The notes beneath the pieces are model-generated. The model was not told the origin of the DNA. It saw only the letters and a program-made list of their open reading frames with translations, and did not search any database. From Pricia antarctica (GTDB taxonomy: Bacteria; Bacteroidota; Bacteroidia; Flavobacteriales; Flavobacteriaceae): 64,000 nucleotides of DNA. The stretch's first letter is position 1, and each line of letters opens with the position of its first letter. The position numbers and the translations under genes are program-made. The stretch spans positions 62,001-126,000 of the forward strand of contig DRGL01000036.1 in assembly GCA_011050085.1 (NCBI GenBank), read 5' to 3'. Of the stretch, positions 17,013 to 25,608 are shown piece after piece.

Positions 17013-19319
17013 ATGCAAAGATTCTATGTAGTTGAAAAAGCAAAATTGCAGTGCACATTTGGAACTTCCCTTGGTAAACTCGTTGTAACATCCCAACGAA
17101 AACTAGAGATAAAGGGCAAACTTCAGGCCACTCAAAAAGATAAGCAACTAGAGCCACCCTTTTTTGGTAGTTGTACCTGTAAATCTTCTAATCCACCGTG
17201 CTCACCAGCTTTACAGGAGTGGCAAGTACCAGGCAGGAAGGCGGGTATCGAAACAGATGCATTTATAATGGATGATTCTAGTATCCAATGTGGTCAGGGC
17301 GGTATTGTAACCGTAGTTGACGCCAATCAAGATTTAGTTTCTACGGGTGAAGAGGAATTTGAACTGGATAAAATATTACCAAAATTCGAAGGGGAAATCA
17401 TTTTTGTGAACGGGTATCTGAGCAATCCGAAGATGAATACCGAGTCTCATTACAATGCATTAATGGGTAAAAATCCGGATGAACCGGATAGTGGTGCGCT
17501 TACAGGTGAAAATACAAATGAACATGACCGGACACATGCTGATGACGTATACACCGCAGACAAACACAACCATCGCACTAAAAGGGACAAATGGCAGAAG
17601 TTGTGGGAAGATGAAATCAAAACGCGACTTTGGCAACCATTAAGTCCTTTAATTCGATTTAGCTACACGCCAGAAGAGAAATTTCAGGGATATTGGAATA
17701 CAAAGACCAATAAAATGAAAGGCACGGAGCTTTATGCAAAACATTTCAATGCCATAGGCAACGAACACTTTATAAACGGATCACATGGATTGGGATCCAA
17801 CGCAGCACACCGCATTGACCATGGTATAGCTCAAGGCTATAGCTGGGCAAAAAAAACTTGGAATATCAAAGCATTTGAGCAAATAGAGGAAGGTAAAGGG
17901 GAAAATCCGTATATCGAAACATTTTCGCCTGCTTACAAACCAGTAACCGTAGTTGGACACAGTCAAGGGGCCGCTATGGCAGCAGGGGTAGCCATTGGAA
18001 TTTTAAAATATGCCGCCGACATGGGTTATAAGAAAGCACCCTTGAACATAATATTTCTAGGAGTTCACCAACCTAAGAATCTGACTGGCAATGAATACGA
18101 GCAGTTATATAATTACAAAACGAAATATCTCGAAGTAAATAATTTTTACCTTAAACTTTTAGGTGAGAAAGAAAAGACGGGAAGAGAATATTTAAACAGT
18201 ATCTCTGACCTCTTTAATCCCAAGTATCACAAACTAAAAAACGAAAGAGGTATTTACGAGCATTTGAAGAAAATAGTAGGGAATTGGCCCGCATTCAAAG
18301 ATAGATGTGTACAGTTTACCTTTGCGAACGATCGCGGAGACCTTGTATTAAGAGATGGTGATATACCCGGTATAGATAGTGCCTGTGATCCAAAGGGCGA
18401 TACTACCTTGTACAGCGTAGAGTTCTTCTCAAAACGGATTCAGATACCGTCAAAATATGAGACCGATCAAGATAAGCTTGTAGTAGACCTATCAAACGAA
18501 GAATCAGGTATTGAAGGTTTCATCGTCATTCCGCCTTACATTGCCAACCGTAGATTCGATTTTGATGCTCTGGAAAAAAAGGATAATCCTTCTAGAGAAG
18601 AAAAAGAGAATGGTGTGGAATGGGGCGATTACAAGAGTGTCTGTATTCAATGGGGTATCGCAATGGCTAAGTATAAAAAATTGAAAAAAGAATATGTGAA
18701 AATGGCTGAAGATAATTGGCACGTTCCCGATTACAATAGAGATACCAATATATTATTTAAGAATTTGGCGCATTTGAAGGTTGATTGGGAGTATATCCAG
18801 ACCGCTAGATGGTATGCCCCAATGCAGGCGGCAGATCTTTATGCCCATTTCAGTCCCGTAGGATTGATTAACCACAAAAAAATATTATCCGATTTCGTGA
18901 ATTATTGTGATGATAATGTAGGAACTACTGAAAGTATCTGGGAAAGAATTAAGAAGGTTGGGAACAACAAATTTTATCGGATAGCGATAGCAGAAAATGT
19001 CGATTTAAAAAAAGATAAGGATAACTTAAATAAAAGAATAGATGATAAAGCTGAAGTAGAAAGGAAATTGAAAATAAAATTAATAGATACATCAATAGCA
19101 GATACGCAATACATCAAAAACGTAGTTGATGCATTTGTAAAAGGAAATAAAGCCGCATTAGAGAAAGTTTATAAAGAACCGCTTAAGTTAAATGTTGGGA
19201 TGAAGGTTATAACAAAGGAAAAAATTAAAAAAGTTATCCATCAAAAAAAAGTAGGAATGACTAAGGAGAAAAGTATAAAAATAGACAAAACTCAAGTTAA
19301 ACAAAACAAATTGTTTTAA
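17013..19319 (+). CDS. Putative T6SS effector: PAAR-like (DUF4280) N-terminus with lipase-like domain
   Basis: This is a 768-residue protein. Residues 1 to about 115 match the DUF4280 PAAR-like family (VEKAKLQCTFGTSLGKLVV, SCTCKSSNPPCSPALQEWQ, SIQCGQGGIVTVVDANQD), which sharpens the VgrG tip. The following domain looks like an alpha/beta-hydrolase lipase: an oxyanion-type strand FVNGYLSNP (N133) and the nucleophile elbow VVGHSQGAAMA (Ser317, GxSxG), after which comes IIFLGVHQP. Asp and His partners cannot be assigned with certainty. The last 170 residues or so are lysine-rich and unlike anything I know. It has no signal peptide, as expected for T6SS cargo. The downstream lipoprotein begins 1 base after the stop, the usual place for an immunity gene. 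The target would be membrane phospholipid; this is inferred from the GHSQG context. Confidence 0.75.
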   Translation: MQRFYVVEKAKLQCTFGTSLGKLVVTSQRKLEIKGKLQATQKDKQLEPPFFGSCTCKSSNPPCSPALQEWQVPGRKAGIETDAFIMDDSSIQCGQGGIVTVVDANQDLVSTGEEEFELDKILPKFEGEIIFVNGYLSNPKMNTESHYNALMGKNPDEPDSGALTGENTNEHDRTHADDVYTADKHNHRTKRDKWQKLWEDEIKTRLWQPLSPLIRFSYTPEEKFQGYWNTKTNKMKGTELYAKHFNAIGNEHFINGSHGLGSNAAHRIDHGIAQGYSWAKKTWNIKAFEQIEEGKGENPYIETFSPAYKPVTVVGHSQGAAMAAGVAIGILKYAADMGYKKAPLNIIFLGVHQPKNLTGNEYEQLYNYKTKYLEVNNFYLKLLGEKEKTGREYLNSISDLFNPKYHKLKNERGIYEHLKKIVGNWPAFKDRCVQFTFANDRGDLVLRDGDIPGIDSACDPKGDTTLYSVEFFSKRIQIPSKYETDQDKLVVDLSNEESGIEGFIVIPPYIANRRFDFDALEKKDNPSREEKENGVEWGDYKSVCIQWGIAMAKYKKLKKEYVKMAEDNWHVPDYNRDTNILFKNLAHLKVDWEYIQTARWYAPMQAADLYAHFSPVGLINHKKILSDFVNYCDDNVGTTESIWERIKKVGNNKFYRIAIAENVDLKKDKDNLNKRIDDKAEVERKLKIKLIDTSIADTQYIKNVVDAFVKGNKAALEKVYKEPLKLNVGMKVITKEKIKKVIHQKKVGMTKEKSIKIDKTQVKQNKLF

Positions 19320-19320
19320 T

Positions 19321-20367
19321 ATGAGATTTAGAAAATTTTGGATTTTAATTGTCATTTCTAATCTATTATTTAATGTAATGTGCAATCTGAGAAAAGATTA
19401 TAACAGCCATCAAGAGCTTCACAAACATGATGGTACTAAGAATTATGAAGTATCTTCTATTTTCAAAAAAGAGTTCGAGATTTTAGAATTATATCTTGAT
19501 ACCGTATCTAAGCAACTAAATATAGCGGGCAGAACAAACCCTATATATACCGATGAAATAGAAGGCGGAAGAAAAAAAATTTCCGCTTTAGGTGAGGTAT
19601 TAGACAATGGACCGGGATACCATGCTTTGAAGGACGGAACTTTAGAATATTACGATAGTTACTTCAACTGGATTATTAATGGTGATAAGTCGGAATATGG
19701 CTTTAAAAACCCATTAAACGAAAATGAACAAAAGGATTCGGAAATATGGCTTGAAAAATTTCTAAAACTTTATAATCAGGCCACTTATATCTATGAATCG
19801 GCTTGGAACTATCGTTTTAAAGTTTCTGACATTTGGTACAAAATGGACTACAATCAAGATATTGTCAACGACGAATTTGTGAAAAAACACCCCCCAATAG
19901 AAAACAAAGACGTCCGCCTTCTGGAACTCCGCGACCTGAGGTCTGGTAAAATGGATAAGGATACCACGCTGGTAAATATCATCGGCTATCAAGAGACCGA
20001 CAGTGAGGACGGTGGCTGGTTCAACCCTATATCCTACTCGGCAGGCAACTATTTTATCGAATTGTATATGCCCTTGGGCGATACCATTAAAATAAAACGC
20101 CACGGTAGTATGGGTATCAACATGCAGTTCTATAAAATGCCGGTCACCCAGGGCGGCCGAAATGATGTCGTTTTTATCGTGCAGGAACCCAACGAAATGT
20201 ATCCGGATAAAGAATTTGGAGGCATGTATGTGGTCAGGCCAAGAAATCAGGAACAGGAAGAATACGGCATCCACAAAAGCAGTTTCGACAGTTTCTCAAG
20301 CGAATATGGCTCCGGCAAAGCAAATATCGATATGGAGACTACGTTTCTAAGACCAATGAAGGATTAA
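19321..20367 (+). CDS. Lipoprotein, likely immunity partner of the lipase effector
   Basis: This is a 348-residue protein of no known family. The N-terminus is a hydrophobic export signal with a lipobox-like VMCNLRKD (Cys near residue 21), so it should sit in the periplasm, where a lipase effector would act. The gene starts immediately after the effector stop codon. GC content changes inside the gene: 13 of 60 at 19441-19500 but 32 of 60 at 19981-20040, switching near 19,880-19,900 (about residue 190). The second half (DTTLVNIIGYQETDSEDGGW, then FIELYMPLGDTIKIKRHG) may be an older resident domain fused to an incoming first half. The immunity role is inferred only from position and localisation. 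Confidence 0.6.
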   Translation: MRFRKFWILIVISNLLFNVMCNLRKDYNSHQELHKHDGTKNYEVSSIFKKEFEILELYLDTVSKQLNIAGRTNPIYTDEIEGGRKKISALGEVLDNGPGYHALKDGTLEYYDSYFNWIINGDKSEYGFKNPLNENEQKDSEIWLEKFLKLYNQATYIYESAWNYRFKVSDIWYKMDYNQDIVNDEFVKKHPPIENKDVRLLELRDLRSGKMDKDTTLVNIIGYQETDSEDGGWFNPISYSAGNYFIELYMPLGDTIKIKRHGSMGINMQFYKMPVTQGGRNDVVFIVQEPNEMYPDKEFGGMYVVRPRNQEQEEYGIHKSSFDSFSSEYGSGKANIDMETTFLRPMKD

Positions 20368-20474
20368 GAAGGGACTTAGATTACGGCTACCTGATTATTG
20401 GATTTTGGAGTCGGCCCATCCTGATGGGACTTAAGCGACCGTTTCAACGCAGTACCGTTCGAAAAAACAAATGA
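20364..20474 (+). pseudogene. Gene fragment after the immunity gene
   Basis: A 36-codon frame without a plausible start runs to TGA 20472-20474 and encodes DYGYLIIGFWSRPILMGL and then a basic end. It overlaps the last codon of the preceding gene in another frame. The GC-rich composition matches the flanking backbone. It looks like the C-terminal scrap of a lost gene, possibly a membrane protein. Confidence 0.3.
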
Positions 20475-20482
20475 AAAATTAG

Positions 20483-21056
20483 ATGAGACCCTTTTTGATC
20501 TTTCTGTTGCTACTGAACCTGATGGCCAGTAAAGAATCCTTCGAGCGAATCAATCTAAAATCAACACCGAACACCCTAATGAGATTGACGATTGCGGAGT
20601 CTTATATAATGGCCAAAGACTAGAATTCGGCATCCCCCTAGAGGAATGGGAGGCAAATCTGGGCAGCAGCAGCCATCAAGGCTGAGTAGAATACGGAATA
20701 AATTTGGATTTGGCGTAATTCTTACTAGAATTAACCTTCAATATCCAAGAGACGAAGGTGACCAGGTGGTTGAAAAATTCTTGATATTCTTTCAAAACTG
20801 GGAAGATTGGAGACCTAAATTATTCAATCCCGCCAAACCCGAAACCTATCCCGAAAGCACTTTTAAGGATGCCATCACGCTGGACAGCGCCCTCATTACC
20901 CTCGGAATGGGCTATAGCGAGATACAGTAGCGCCTCGACGAGACGGGCAGATTAGAGAAACTGGTAATCAACGACGATGTCAGAAGGGGCGCCGACCCGT
21001 ACATCCATGACGGCGTACCTGGAAAATATAGCCGGCCGACTCTAGGCTTTTTGTGA
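20483..21056 (+). pseudogene. Frameshifted exported protein gene at the end of the T6SS island
   Basis: ATG 20483 opens a signal peptide (MRPFLIFLLLLNLMASKESF) and then about 25 more residues before reading stops. The coding sense continues in other frames as NEIDDCGVLYNGQRLEFGIP, then from about 20,700 as VILTRINLQYPRDEGDQVVE and LITLGMGYSEIQ. After a TAG at 20928 the same frame continues as RLDETGRLEKLVINDDVRRG to TGA 21054. At least two frameshifts and one nonsense change are needed to connect these pieces, so it is dead. I do not recognise the family. By position it may be a second immunity or accessory gene from an earlier effector cassette. Confidence 0.6.
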
Positions 21057-21212
21057 ATTATATTCCTAGATTAAATTAGTATTTAAAAGTTGCCTAGGAT
21101 TTATCGAAATAGGCTTCGGAATTTATTCTTCCCGTACTGTATTTATCCTAATAATGGTCATAACAGCATCTTTCTCCAAAATTTAGACTAGCGTTTCCCA
21201 AAAATGAAATGC

Positions 21213-22037
21213 TTACACCTTACCGTTTTCTATGGCACTTCTAATAACTACATGATCACCGATATTCACAATACCATTTGATAGGGGAATAAGGTCGATA
21301 CCGAAGCTTATCGCCTGATTAGCCGACCTCCGCATTTTTGCGAGGGTTGCGAGTGGCTCTACATCTGGATTTTTAAGGGTAGTTTCAGGATCTATAGTTG
21401 TGAAAATACATCTTTCGGTAGGTTTATGTAATTTAAGGAAGCATCCATTAATATTAATTTCCGTCCAATAGTCTTCCTCGAAAGGTTCGTCCGCTTCAAC
21501 AACAATGTTAGGCCTAAAATTTTGAGGCCCTACCTTATCCTTTAATTTAGAATTTAGGTAAGCCAAAGTTTTCAAATTGATAAGATGAACAGGCGCGGAA
21601 TCTACATACTTAGCGGAAAATTCCCGCGTTTTCAATGCCTTCCCCGATAATGTATCAGAATCGTTGAAAATGGCAATTAATCTAAAATCCCCATTTAGCA
21701 CTTTTGATATCCATTGAGACCCACCGCTTTCTAGAACCGCACCGCCCACTTGTTGCCCGAATAGCTTTGCGATTATATGAGTACGATTTAAATTTAGGTC
21801 AATAGCAATGTTTTCTTGACCAGGTGATTTTAAATGGAGAAAATTCTTGTTTATTTCAGAACCAACCCGCAACAATTCAGGATACTCCCTACCGGTTACT
21901 ATTTTATTATTGCTATTGATTACTGCTACCTTGCGATCGTTGATTAATCCCGCAAATCCGATCTCAGCACTTGCTAACCTATTGCCCCTTGAAGATTTTA
22001 AGGGATATTCGTAAATATCTGTTACTTGTATAGCCAA
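21213..22037 (-). CDS. MOSC domain oxidoreductase-like protein
   Basis: This 274-residue protein has the MOSC N-terminal barrel (residues 1 to about 115, starting VTDIYEYPLKSSRG, the usual IYPVKSxxG motif) and the MOSC domain (about 120-265, with FRPNIVVEADEPFEEDYW and the cofactor cysteine context KPTERCIFTTIDPETT). MOSC proteins such as mARC and YcbX bind molybdenum cofactor and reduce N-hydroxylated compounds. There is no C-terminal ferredoxin domain, so it needs an electron donor. The upstream FAD/NAD protein gene ends 11 bases before it, and the pair is likely one operon. Confidence 0.88.
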   Translation of the reverse strand: MAIQVTDIYEYPLKSSRGNRLASAEIGFAGLINDRKVAVINSNNKIVTGREYPELLRVGSEINKNFLHLKSPGQENIAIDLNLNRTHIIAKLFGQQVGGAVLESGGSQWISKVLNGDFRLIAIFNDSDTLSGKALKTREFSAKYVDSAPVHLINLKTLAYLNSKLKDKVGPQNFRPNIVVEADEPFEEDYWTEININGCFLKLHKPTERCIFTTIDPETTLKNPDVEPLATLAKMRRSANQAISFGIDLIPLSNGIVNIGDHVVIRSAIENGKV

Positions 22038-22048
22038 GGCAATTTATT

Positions 22049-23863
22049 TTAAAGTTCATTATCATCGAACAACTCGGTCATATTCTCGATATCGGCAACG
22101 AAGCTTGTTTTTTCTTCCGCTGCCAAAACCCACGACTCTACCAGTATTTTGGAAGTAGCGCTACAGGCCTGAAGTCCGTATGAATATGGACGAATACCCG
22201 AGGTATGCGTAAATGTAATATCCATTATAGTATCATTTGGCGTTCCGTCTTTGCCAATGATTCGATAAGAGGCATCAACATCTATGCCACCAGTATACAT
22301 ATAATTTTGTTTTTCGTCCTTAAAAATCGCGTCGTCGCCCAAGATTTCCTGAAGCTTTTGAAGGCTTTTTTCTTCCATTATTTTTGCCCTGGCCTTGCGT
22401 AAATTTCCGGAACGCACTAGTGAAACAAATGGAAAATCATCTAACTGCATATTCTTTTGGCCTGCGCAGTTAATAAACATGGTGTATTGAACTATTTTTG
22501 ACGAACCATCTTTTGCGTCGACCTTGATTGCTGTTTTACCTTCATCCGAAGCATCCTCCTGAACCTCTACCCTGCCAGACATCAGTTCAATGCAGCCAGC
22601 GTCGTGAAGCGCTAAAAGAATATCGGCCGAGGAAAGTGGTAATGCCGCAATCACGTTCATTAGGAAAGACATAACCTCCTTTTTAAAAAAAAGATAATCC
22701 TCGGCGGTCAAGAGCTCGGCGTGAAAATTTAGGCAGTACATTAAATCATCCAATGTCTCTTTCCAGTGTATCGGTCTTTTGTATAGTACAGAATCACGGG
22801 CAGTAACCATTTCCTTCTTCATCCCTTCGAACGAATCGGAATATTCATGGTCGTTAGTCATCATATGTACAAAATCACCGAATTTAAATGTATTCTTTTT
22901 TAATGCCGAGGCCATTTTCTCTAGTCCATCCTTTTCAAAAGCCTCGATTAATGCGTTTCGACAAACCGTATCAAAAAACGTATCTATTCTCAAAAAGCCA
23001 TTTGTATCCAAAATTGATAACATTTCAATTCTATCGGTATGCCGATAAATTTTACGCATCGGTTCTTCCTGTTCGTATTGCAAATGGGGGAGCCATCCTT
23101 CTGCGGAATGCATAACGACCTTGAAATTTGGCGCTTCGCTATTAAGTTCGAATTGCAGCTTTCCCTTCATTTTTTTAAAAGTTCCGTGACGGTGCGCAAG
23201 GGAAGTAACTACATCAAAAGCGCTCAACGAAGCTCCTAGTGTGCCTATCGCGAAATTATACATCTCGCCAACTTCAGGTACTATTTTCTGTATAGGCCAG
23301 GGGGAGCCGTAATATCCATTTTTCGGTCTATCTTCTTCTTTCCAAGCATGCCCGGTAGCTATAACGACTTTAGAAAAAGTGTACCGAATTTCATTATCGC
23401 ACTTCAATAGAACATCTTTACTGTCTCGAACAACTTCGATATCCTGTACCTCTACCCCAATCATTTGAACAACAGGAATGCCCGCAGATTCCAACTTGTG
23501 GACAAGGGTTTGATATTGCTGTTGTAAATAAAAGCCCAACGCCAATCTACTATATACCTCCGAATCGTCAATTGGAAACTCTATAACATTCAATTTCGAA
23601 AGAAAAGATTCATCTTGTTCACGCAACCAGTCACCAAGGCTTTTAGGTAGCTCTGGAATCTCCTCGGAAGAGATGTTGGCAAGGTTATACACATCGGTGG
23701 TTTCAGGACTATAAGGCATTCCTGTACCCATATATCCTCCTTTTTCGAATATAGTTATACTATGAATATGGTTTCGGAGTACCGTAAGATTATCCTCGAT
23801 GTGCTTCAAAAGATATATAGCGGTAGCGCCCGAACCAATAAGTGCTAATTTATTTTGCTCCAT
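22049..23863 (-). CDS. FAD/NAD(P)-binding protein of the NAD_binding_9 type
   Basis: This 604-residue protein opens with a dinucleotide fold, KLALIGSGATAIYLLKHI (GxGxxG/A variant), and has the second marker KVVIATGHAWKEEDRP. It belongs to the FAD-NAD(P)-binding family related to the HpxO/MnmC-like N-acyl oxidoreductases (NAD_binding_9), which are mostly uncharacterised. It probably acts as a flavoprotein oxidoreductase in the cytosol and could feed electrons to the MOSC protein encoded 11 bases downstream. A TACTTTTG -7-like element lies at 23887-23894, but no good -33 box is seen. Confidence 0.8.
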   Translation of the reverse strand: MEQNKLALIGSGATAIYLLKHIEDNLTVLRNHIHSITIFEKGGYMGTGMPYSPETTDVYNLANISSEEIPELPKSLGDWLREQDESFLSKLNVIEFPIDDSEVYSRLALGFYLQQQYQTLVHKLESAGIPVVQMIGVEVQDIEVVRDSKDVLLKCDNEIRYTFSKVVIATGHAWKEEDRPKNGYYGSPWPIQKIVPEVGEMYNFAIGTLGASLSAFDVVTSLAHRHGTFKKMKGKLQFELNSEAPNFKVVMHSAEGWLPHLQYEQEEPMRKIYRHTDRIEMLSILDTNGFLRIDTFFDTVCRNALIEAFEKDGLEKMASALKKNTFKFGDFVHMMTNDHEYSDSFEGMKKEMVTARDSVLYKRPIHWKETLDDLMYCLNFHAELLTAEDYLFFKKEVMSFLMNVIAALPLSSADILLALHDAGCIELMSGRVEVQEDASDEGKTAIKVDAKDGSSKIVQYTMFINCAGQKNMQLDDFPFVSLVRSGNLRKARAKIMEEKSLQKLQEILGDDAIFKDEKQNYMYTGGIDVDASYRIIGKDGTPNDTIMDITFTHTSGIRPYSYGLQACSATSKILVESWVLAAEEKTSFVADIENMTELFDDNEL

Positions 23864-24170
23864 GATTAGAGGTCGGATTTAAATGTCAAAAGTAGATAAG
23901 TGTCCTAATGTAAATCAGATATTGGCCTAATAGTATTAGCCTTAACACTTAAATTTTGACCTCCTACGCTTGTTAGACCATCAACTTATATTTACTCTTA
24001 ATCGAAGGCTAGCATTCATTAATCGGAAAATTAAGTCAACAGCATCCGATTTGAACTCCATAAAAAAAGAATAGGGATTATACGTTTCATATCTGCAACA
24101 CTATTTAAAAGTAGCTATACAAGTATTTAAAGTATTTCCTAAAAGTCATTTATCTAAATAAAGCGAGCCC
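23864..24170. other. Intergenic, 307 bases
   Basis: This stretch contains the -7-like element for the FAD protein at 23887-23894 on the minus strand. Otherwise I see no gene, hairpin or repeat. Confidence 0.5.
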
Positions 24171-25577
24171 TTACGCCATTGTATCTAAAATCGCAACGAT
24201 ATCCTCTTCCGTAGTATCGGGATTAATAAAGCAAAACCGCGCTACGGTCTCAGCGGTGTCACGTTGTTTCCATTTGGTGGGGGTAACCAAGGCAAATCCT
24301 TCCCGTTGATTTTTATAGGTCCAATCGCGATAATCTTCCGGTGTCCAGCCCTTGCGCCGGAAAAGCACACAGGAAAGGCTCGGCTCACGCACCAACTCTA
24401 CAAGTGGGTTTTCGGAAATGAGCCTTCCGGCCAGATTAGCTAGCGTAATGCCCCGCTCTACCGCCCATTTATATTTGTCAGTACCATGCGTAGCCAATGA
24501 GAACCATAAAGGCATACCCCGTACCCGACGTGTTAATTGAATCTGATAATCGGAAGGGTTGAAACCATTTGCGCCTTCGTCCTTAAATATATCGAGATAA
24601 GACCCCTCTTGAGCATGAGCATTTTTGGCGAGTTCTGGATTCTTGTAAATTACCGCACCACAGTCGTAGGGAGAAAATAGCCATTTATGCGGATCTATGG
24701 TAATACTATCGGCTCTTTCGATACCGTTGAACAGATGCCGCACAGAATCGGCGGCCAAAGCGCCACCTCCATAGGCTGCATCTACATGAAACCATAGCTT
24801 TTCAGATTCGCAGATTTCAGCAATTCCAGCAAGACCATCGATAATTCCTGCATTCGTAGTGCCGCCGGTAGCGACCACGGCAAAGAGCCGTTGTCGTTGA
24901 TCGGAATCTAAAGTTTTTATTTTTTTTCGAAGGTCATCTCCAGACATTGCATCTTCAGTTTCGATCAAAAGCAAATCGACATCGATTACCTTGGCCATAG
25001 CTTTTACGGAAGAATGGGCACCAACGGAGGTGATGATGAGTCCCTTTCTATTTTGATACTCAGGATTTTTGCGCCAGTATTCACGTGCGGCCACCAAAGC
25101 AGAAAGATTGGCTGCGGTGCCACCACTGGTAAAAACGCCTGAAGCAGGCTCGGGAAGACCCGTTAACGATACCAGCCACTTCATGGCCTCGTTCTCACAG
25201 TAAATCCCTCCGGCACCTTCCATCCAATAGGCACCATGAATGCTCGAGGCCGCAGTCACAAGGTCAAACATTATTGCAGCTCGGGTCGGGGCTGCGGGTA
25301 CGAATGCCAAATGTCTTGGATGGTCTATTGGAACGGTGGCCTTGACCAATACATCCCTAAAAAGCTTGAATGCCTTTTCACCACCTATGCCTGTATCGGT
25401 TATCGTCTCGCCCACCAACCTTCGCAACTCCTCCTCTTTTTTTGGACTGCCTATCTCCAAAGAACTATTGGTAATACGATGAATAGCATACTTCATGACG
25501 TCTAAGGTCATTTCGATCAAATCCATATCAATAGTATGCATTGACGCTGTTTTCTTCGATGTGGAAGGCTTCGACAT
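24171..25577 (-). CDS. PLP-dependent group II decarboxylase
   Basis: This 468-residue enzyme belongs to the aromatic-L-amino-acid/glutamate decarboxylase fold (pyridoxal-deC). Visible signatures are FTSGGTAANLSALVAARE, the PLP-stacking VGAHSSVKAM, the Asp of WFHVDAAYGGGALA, and the Schiff-base lysine in SITIDPHKWLFSPYDCG. It would remove CO2 from an amino acid, with substrate (Trp/Tyr/Phe, Asp or 2,4-diaminobutyrate) undetermined. The gene lies 31 bases downstream of bshC, so they are probably co-transcribed. No direct link to bacillithiol is known to me, although cysteine/aspartate decarboxylases exist in this family. Confidence 0.9.
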   Translation of the reverse strand: MSKPSTSKKTASMHTIDMDLIEMTLDVMKYAIHRITNSSLEIGSPKKEEELRRLVGETITDTGIGGEKAFKLFRDVLVKATVPIDHPRHLAFVPAAPTRAAIMFDLVTAASSIHGAYWMEGAGGIYCENEAMKWLVSLTGLPEPASGVFTSGGTAANLSALVAAREYWRKNPEYQNRKGLIITSVGAHSSVKAMAKVIDVDLLLIETEDAMSGDDLRKKIKTLDSDQRQRLFAVVATGGTTNAGIIDGLAGIAEICESEKLWFHVDAAYGGGALAADSVRHLFNGIERADSITIDPHKWLFSPYDCGAVIYKNPELAKNAHAQEGSYLDIFKDEGANGFNPSDYQIQLTRRVRGMPLWFSLATHGTDKYKWAVERGITLANLAGRLISENPLVELVREPSLSCVLFRRKGWTPEDYRDWTYKNQREGFALVTPTKWKQRDTAETVARFCFINPDTTEEDIVAILDTMA

Positions 25578-25608
25578 GGTACTTAAAATTAAATATTATG
25601 GATTATTT

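Noticed and set aside
15210-20367. A complete T6SS cluster
   Set aside because: No sheath, tube, baseplate, membrane complex or ClpV gene is found; only the spike and cargo genes are here.
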